Assembly (NCBI GenBank): GCA_003054655.1
Contig: QAYZ01000016.1
Span: 186,001 to 250,000, forward strand
Source of the DNA: Spartobacteria bacterium LR76
GTDB lineage: Bacteria > Verrucomicrobiota > Verrucomicrobiia > Chthoniobacterales > Terrimicrobiaceae
Length of the DNA stretch: 64,000 nucleotides
Reading direction: 5' to 3'
Part shown: positions 60,106 through 64,000 of the stretch, piece after piece
Numbering within the stretch: the first letter of the stretch is position 1
How the letters are laid out: every line of letters begins with the position of its first letter
The notes under the pieces: generated by a model
Told to the model about the DNA's origin: nothing
The model's database searches: none
Seen by the model: the letters and a program-made list of their open reading frames with translations, nothing else
Translations under genes and position numbers: made by a program

Positions 60106-63100
60106 TCAGGGAGCGAACTGACGGGTCGAAAGAACGCGGAACTTGTAATAGTCGCCTAGCGGCTGGCTGGGCGGATAGGAGCCGCCAGCCACGGCGGCCG
60201 CGTAATCCGGAATGTTGTCGCCGGGATCGATGTATCGCTCGACGGTTTGGGAACCGCGATACTGGCCGAGGACACTGTCGCGGTCCTCCCTCCAGGTTGC
60301 GTAATCACCGCCGGGAGTCTGCTTCAGGCTCTGGACGCGATAGTGGACGGTGTAGGTGTTCGATTTTGTGGTGAGCAGCGGATAGAGATTTGTGTAGGGC
60401 CGTTCGCGCACGTTGTCGCCGGTAACCGGATAAGAATTCCAGAAAGCATCCATGTTGGCGCGGGTGATGGGCAGCGATGGAGCGGAGCCGTGCACGGGTA
60501 CGAGGTCGATGCTGCAGATCTCGGAGGCGGAGCGAAAGATGTCGCCGCTGGCGAAGCGGGCGGCGAATTGCGCGAGGGTCTTGTCGGCGTCGAGAGGGAA
60601 GCGCACATTGATGTTGGAAGGCTTGTTGCCGCCGCTCGGGGTGCCATTGGGATTCTGATAGGTTTTGTAAGAACCATTCCCGGGAGAGGGGATCACGGTC
60701 ACCATCTGGCTTTTCATCGCGGCTCTCAGGCCGGTATCGCGGTTGATGTAGGTGAAGGGGACGATCAGGTGATTCATGTTGATCCGACCGGCGGTCGCAA
60801 GCGGCGTGCTGATCGCGTAAGGCTCGACCACAGGCATGGTGAAGAGATCCAGCAACAGGTGATCGGGCGGGGCAGCGGTGGTGCCGAGGCCGGGGTGATT
60901 GGCCGGTCCGGGACGGAAGAGCAGAGTCTGCCACGGTTTATTGGCGAGGACGCCTGTGGGCAGCGAGCCGAGCATGCCCGGGGAGGGGATCATGCGGTTG
61001 GGGGAGAAGAAGGTGTCGCCGGCGAGGGCGGAGCCGTAGTCGAGTTCGAAATACGGTCGTCCGTTGGGATCATTGCGTCCAGCATCTCCCTCGTCGGGTT
61101 TGTTGATCAGCGGACCATCGACATTGTTGCCGATGCCGTTATCCCAGTCGGCGGCGACGCCCGATGCGGTGGCCGCTCCGGTGAGCGAGGGGACGGAGGT
61201 ATCCTTGCTGCGAAAATACGTTGCGCCGCCGGTGCTGCCGTAAAAATCCGTATCATTAATCTTCCGACCGGCCGAGGTGTCGTACTTTGGCTGGTAGTTC
61301 GAGTAGTTGATGTTTACGAGTTTGCCTCCCGAGGCACCGTAAACCGGATAGGCCAGGCCGAAGCGCAGCATGTGAGAATGTCGCTGGATCGAAGACGCGT
61401 AATCCGCATCTGTCATCGCATTGGAAAGCGGCTGAAGCATGGCCGCGGGAACCTCGGCGCGGGCGGCGACCATTCGGATATCGCCCGGAGCGGCCACCAG
61501 AGCCCTGACCACATCCCGGCTGCTGATCCAGGAGACTCTCTTGTCGAAACTCAGGCGGCCAAATGGCGCGGAACCTGTGTCGTAGAACGACCGGAAGTTG
61601 TAGTTGGCGGCGTTGGAGTTGAGCGCCGTCGTGGAGTCGGCAACCGTCTCTGGCAGTGGCAGGGTGGCGGCGGGAAAGCTCAGGTTGACCGTCTGGATGG
61701 GAGAGGAGGATACGCGATTGCCCGCCGCGTCGAGGGCGAAGATCTTTGCCACCGCCGAGCCGCCCTTGAAGTAAATCTGCCCGCCATCCATGTCCGGACA
61801 GCCCACCGGCGAGGCGGGGCTGCCGGCCTGTGCTCCCGTGGGGCGTGTGATGAAGGGATAGCGGTTCGCGGCGGATGCCTTGCTCTTGCCGTAGGTGAAG
61901 ATGCGATAGTCGGTGATGCCGCCATACAGCGACATCCCCAGACTGACCGCGCCATTTGGGCGGATCACGTCGCTGGAGGGAAGGCCCATCGAGTAGGAGG
62001 TCGAGCCGGAATTGCTCCATGAGAGCGAGTCCAGCCCCTCGACCTGAATCTCATACCAGGGATAGGTAAACGGCGTGCCGCTGGTGGGATCGTACATCTG
62101 AAGAAAGAATCCTGCCTGCACACGCTGGGTCCCGTTGACGGTGATGGTCGGGAAGGTGTAGCTGGAGAATCCCGGGTAGCCGGAGACAACGGGATTGAAC
62201 GACGGGCTGTTATTGCCTGCTCCGATGAAGACGAGAAACGCCTGTTGAATCGTGGGGAAGCGTCCGAAGCCGCGAGGGTGGACGGATTTTCCCGTGGCGG
62301 AGTCGGATACGGTCGTCGCCATATCCTCGATGGGGATGACCTGGCCTTTCCCGGGGTCTCCATCGGTGGCATTGGAAAATAGCGCACGCGCATAAGGTGT
62401 CGCGCCAGTGGTGGTGTCCTGGAGATTCGTCGTACGGATGTAGTCAAAGATCTCCGTCAGGATCTGGTTGCGGTCATCGCCGTACTTGGATTGAAATGAG
62501 CCCGTGCTGAATCCGGGGGCGGGCAGAGAGGTGAGTTTGCGGAGATATTCAACAAGCTGCCGGTTGCGGGCGAGGCCCGTGCCGGAGCCACTGGCCGGCA
62601 GATCGGCTGTGGGGCTGTTTGCGTCCTGGCGCTGAAAGTGAAAGATGTGACCGTTGATTGCCGTGCAAAATGCGATGAGCTTGTCGAATGGAGTCATCGC
62701 CGGACTCCCGGAAGAGTTCAGGGTGATCGGCCACATCGACACCCGGGGGAGATTGTAAATATTCACGTCCGGGGCCTGGCTGCTGGCGGTCAGGAAAAAC
62801 CGCGCGCGGCGAAGCGTGGCGGGATCAAGGGCGCTCGGTGTCGCCAGCAATTCGGCATTTTCCTTGCGTACGCCGGAGGTTCCCAAGGCCGTCTGAAAGA
62901 GGAATTCGTCCACGGTGCCGTACAGCCGGGTGACGCTTGGCGGCAGGTTGTTCGATGTCGGCGATGTGTCGGCATTGCCTCCTTTGGAACCCCCGGCCTT
63001 GGTGGCGGGGGTGACGGGATATAAATCTTCCAGGCCGAGGTGGCTGGAGGGATCGCTGGGACTCCATGCGGTCGAGGTAATACCGAGGCCGAGGACGGTG

Positions 63101-64000
63101 CTGAGACTGACCGTGGCCGGATGGCCGGGATAACGCTGGAACTCACCCTGGACGGGCTGGCGCGTGGCCAGATAAAAATCCTGCGTCGTATAGGTGCGGG
63201 GTGTATCCCAGAAGGTGCCTTCCGAGGCGGTGTTGATGTTGATCTTTGCTGTTTCATCATCGGCCCAGAAGGCGATGCGGCCGACGATCTGGTTGCTTTC
63301 GGAGGGGCGCGCTCCCGAGGCGTTGAACGAGACGACGCCATTCGCACTGGATGCCGGCACGATGATCTTTCCATCCTGCAGGACGTAGAGCCATTTGACC
63401 GGCATGGGTGCCTGGTCCGGGGATTGCGGGTCGGCCGGCGCGTCCTTGAGCCAGAACCCCTCGACCGGGGGGGCGCCGTTGATGAATGGACCGTATGTCT
63501 TGACTGGTCCTGCCTGTGCGGATGTATAGCTGGCGAGATCGGATGCATCGCCGCTCAGGATCGGGTAATAGTTGGTCGATCCGATCCGTATCGGCTGATT
63601 GAGGTCGGTGTAAACGCCGCGCTGGGAGTACCAGTTTGCCGGCACGCCATTGGTGGCGCTCGTGTGGTCAAACTTTCCGGCCCCCTGCATCGCGGCGTCG
63701 GAGTACAGCTTGTAGTAGCCTTCGGCCTGGCCCGCGGTGTTGTAGGTGCGGATCATGCCCGGCTGGGAGGCCCAGTTCAGCGAAGGATCACCGGTGGCGA
63801 CGCGGATCTGACCCTCGACGAGGTTGACGGCCGTATCGGCCAGAAGCTTGAGCGAGGCCCCGCTGGAATAGACCTTGGAAGTCTGCACTTCGGTGCGCAC
63901 CGTGGCCAGGAAGGCCAGGAGGAGGATGGAGATCAGCGTGATGCCGATGAGTACGAGGACAAGGGACGCGCCTCGCTTGCGGCAATGCCTGTCGCGAGTC
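60106..64000 (-). CDS. Verru_Chthon cassette protein A-like, prepilin-type membrane protein (5' truncated)
   Basis: The reading frame runs off the right edge; the visible part is ~1,297 residues. At the edge the sequence reads QARRASLVLVLIGITL followed by ISILLLAFLATVRTEV, a prepilin-like basic residue and hydrophobic helix. The long extracellular part includes ISTPLATAGRINMNHLIVPF and repeated references to tabular, Trp/Tyr-rich segments characteristic of the Verru_Chthon cassette A family, whose genes come in four-gene cassettes with prepilin signals (B, C and D expected beyond the edge). Function unknown; probably part of a type II secretion/pilus-like surface structure. Confidence 0.75.
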   Translation of the reverse strand, partial: TRDRHCRKRGASLVLVLIGITLISILLLAFLATVRTEVQTSKVYSSGASLKLLADTAVNLVEGQIRVATGDPSLNWASQPGMIRTYNTAGQAEGYYKLYSDAAMQGAGKFDHTSATNGVPANWYSQRGVYTDLNQPIRIGSTNYYPILSGDASDLASYTSAQAGPVKTYGPFINGAPPVEGFWLKDAPADPQSPDQAPMPVKWLYVLQDGKIIVPASSANGVVSFNASGARPSESNQIVGRIAFWADDETAKININTASEGTFWDTPRTYTTQDFYLATRQPVQGEFQRYPGHPATVSLSTVLGLGITSTAWSPSDPSSHLGLEDLYPVTPATKAGGSKGGNADTSPTSNNLPPSVTRLYGTVDEFLFQTALGTSGVRKENAELLATPSALDPATLRRARFFLTASSQAPDVNIYNLPRVSMWPITLNSSGSPAMTPFDKLIAFCTAINGHIFHFQRQDANSPTADLPASGSGTGLARNRQLVEYLRKLTSLPAPGFSTGSFQSKYGDDRNQILTEIFDYIRTTNLQDTTTGATPYARALFSNATDGDPGKGQVIPIEDMATTVSDSATGKSVHPRGFGRFPTIQQAFLVFIGAGNNSPSFNPVVSGYPGFSSYTFPTITVNGTQRVQAGFFLQMYDPTSGTPFTYPWYEIQVEGLDSLSWSNSGSTSYSMGLPSSDVIRPNGAVSLGMSLYGGITDYRIFTYGKSKASAANRYPFITRPTGAQAGSPASPVGCPDMDGGQIYFKGGSAVAKIFALDAAGNRVSSSPIQTVNLSFPAATLPLPETVADSTTALNSNAANYNFRSFYDTGSAPFGRLSFDKRVSWISSRDVVRALVAAPGDIRMVAARAEVPAAMLQPLSNAMTDADYASSIQRHSHMLRFGLAYPVYGASGGKLVNINYSNYQPKYDTSAGRKINDTDFYGSTGGATYFRSKDTSVPSLTGAATASGVAADWDNGIGNNVDGPLINKPDEGDAGRNDPNGRPYFELDYGSALAGDTFFSPNRMIPSPGMLGSLPTGVLANKPWQTLLFRPGPANHPGLGTTAAPPDHLLLDLFTMPVVEPYAISTPLATAGRINMNHLIVPFTYINRDTGLRAAMKSQMVTVIPSPGNGSYKTYQNPNGTPSGGNKPSNINVRFPLDADKTLAQFAARFASGDIFRSASEICSIDLVPVHGSAPSLPITRANMDAFWNSYPVTGDNVRERPYTNLYPLLTTKSNTYTVHYRVQSLKQTPGGDYATWREDRDSVLGQYRGSQTVERYIDPGDNIPDYAAAVAGGSYPPSQPLGDYYKFRVLSTRQFAP

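Noticed and set aside
60247-62022. 591-codon open frame antisense to the Verru_Chthon-like gene
   Set aside because: Shadow with biased, low-complexity composition (H/G/R/V rich).

Overview
This 64-kb window has the character of a Verrucomicrobiota chromosome, most likely the Spartobacteria/Terrimicrobiia side (Chthoniobacter- or Terrimicrobium-like). The main evidence is a protein of about 1,300 residues at the right edge that looks like 'Verru_Chthon cassette protein A', a family named for this group. Supporting signs are GC-rich, densely packed genes, a linked pyrG/eno/ftsB set, bactofilins, an OprB-type sugar porin, an alginate-lyase-like enzyme with a LacI regulator, and translation starts that mostly lack a Shine-Dalgarno sequence. 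The genus is inference.

Layout. 0-3.3 kb (+): GreA-domain protein, enolase, FtsB. 3.3-17.8 kb (-): a long run of closely packed genes: recJ, recG, a CBM9-like protein, an NtrC-type regulator, a GT-C membrane glycosyltransferase, xseB, dxs, pyrG, cstA and aroB. 18-19.7 kb (+): leuA behind a leucine-rich leader peptide. 19.7-25 kb (-): secreted hydrolase, a Deg-type protease with an adjacent pseudoprotease, and an OprB-like porin. 25-36 kb: rnc, MuiA-like protein, PCD, cysK, a TPR protein, two bactofilins, a disulfide oxidoreductase, a repeat lipoprotein and a second GT-C protein. 36.4-41.6 kb (+): gyrB-gyrA. 41.6-48.7 kb: Gfo/Idh/MocA oxidoreductase, esterase, TetR with its operator, a low-affinity iron permease-like protein, and a two-gene exported-protein pair that includes a DUF3142 protein. 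54.4-64 kb: secreted proteins, alginate lyase, 2-hydroxyacid dehydrogenase, LacI, and the Verru_Chthon protein.

The standout is 49.56-54.30 kb, bounded by 22-bp inverted repeats (21/22 identical) at 49565-49586 and 54283-54304. Inside, in order, are: (i) a compact array of five tRNA-like elements with recognisable Gly(GCC), Trp(CCA), Pro(UGG), Met(CAU) and His(GUG) anticodon loops but shrunken D-arms and, in some, non-canonical T-loops; (ii) a divergent 183-codon gene of unknown function with a palindrome in its promoter region; (iii) rtcB (RNA ligase); (iv) three tandem Y-RNA-like units that all begin GGCAGTGA, two of which carry a circularly permuted tRNA module (T-arm, closed acceptor helix, D-arm); (v) another tRNA-like element; and (vi) a Ro60/Rsr TROVE-VWA protein. 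rtcB and rsr both have a perfect AAGGAGGT ribosome binding site, unlike the other genes inspected, and both are followed within 4 nt of the stop by a similar 12-bp hairpin.

Ro60-Y RNA-RtcB loci are known in other bacteria, for example the Salmonella rsr-yrlA-yrlB-rtcBA region, where Y RNAs mimic tRNA. A unit packaged with a whole array of degenerate tRNAs and inverted ends is, as far as I can tell, unusual. I read it as a self-contained, possibly mobile, RNA repair or RNA surveillance module.
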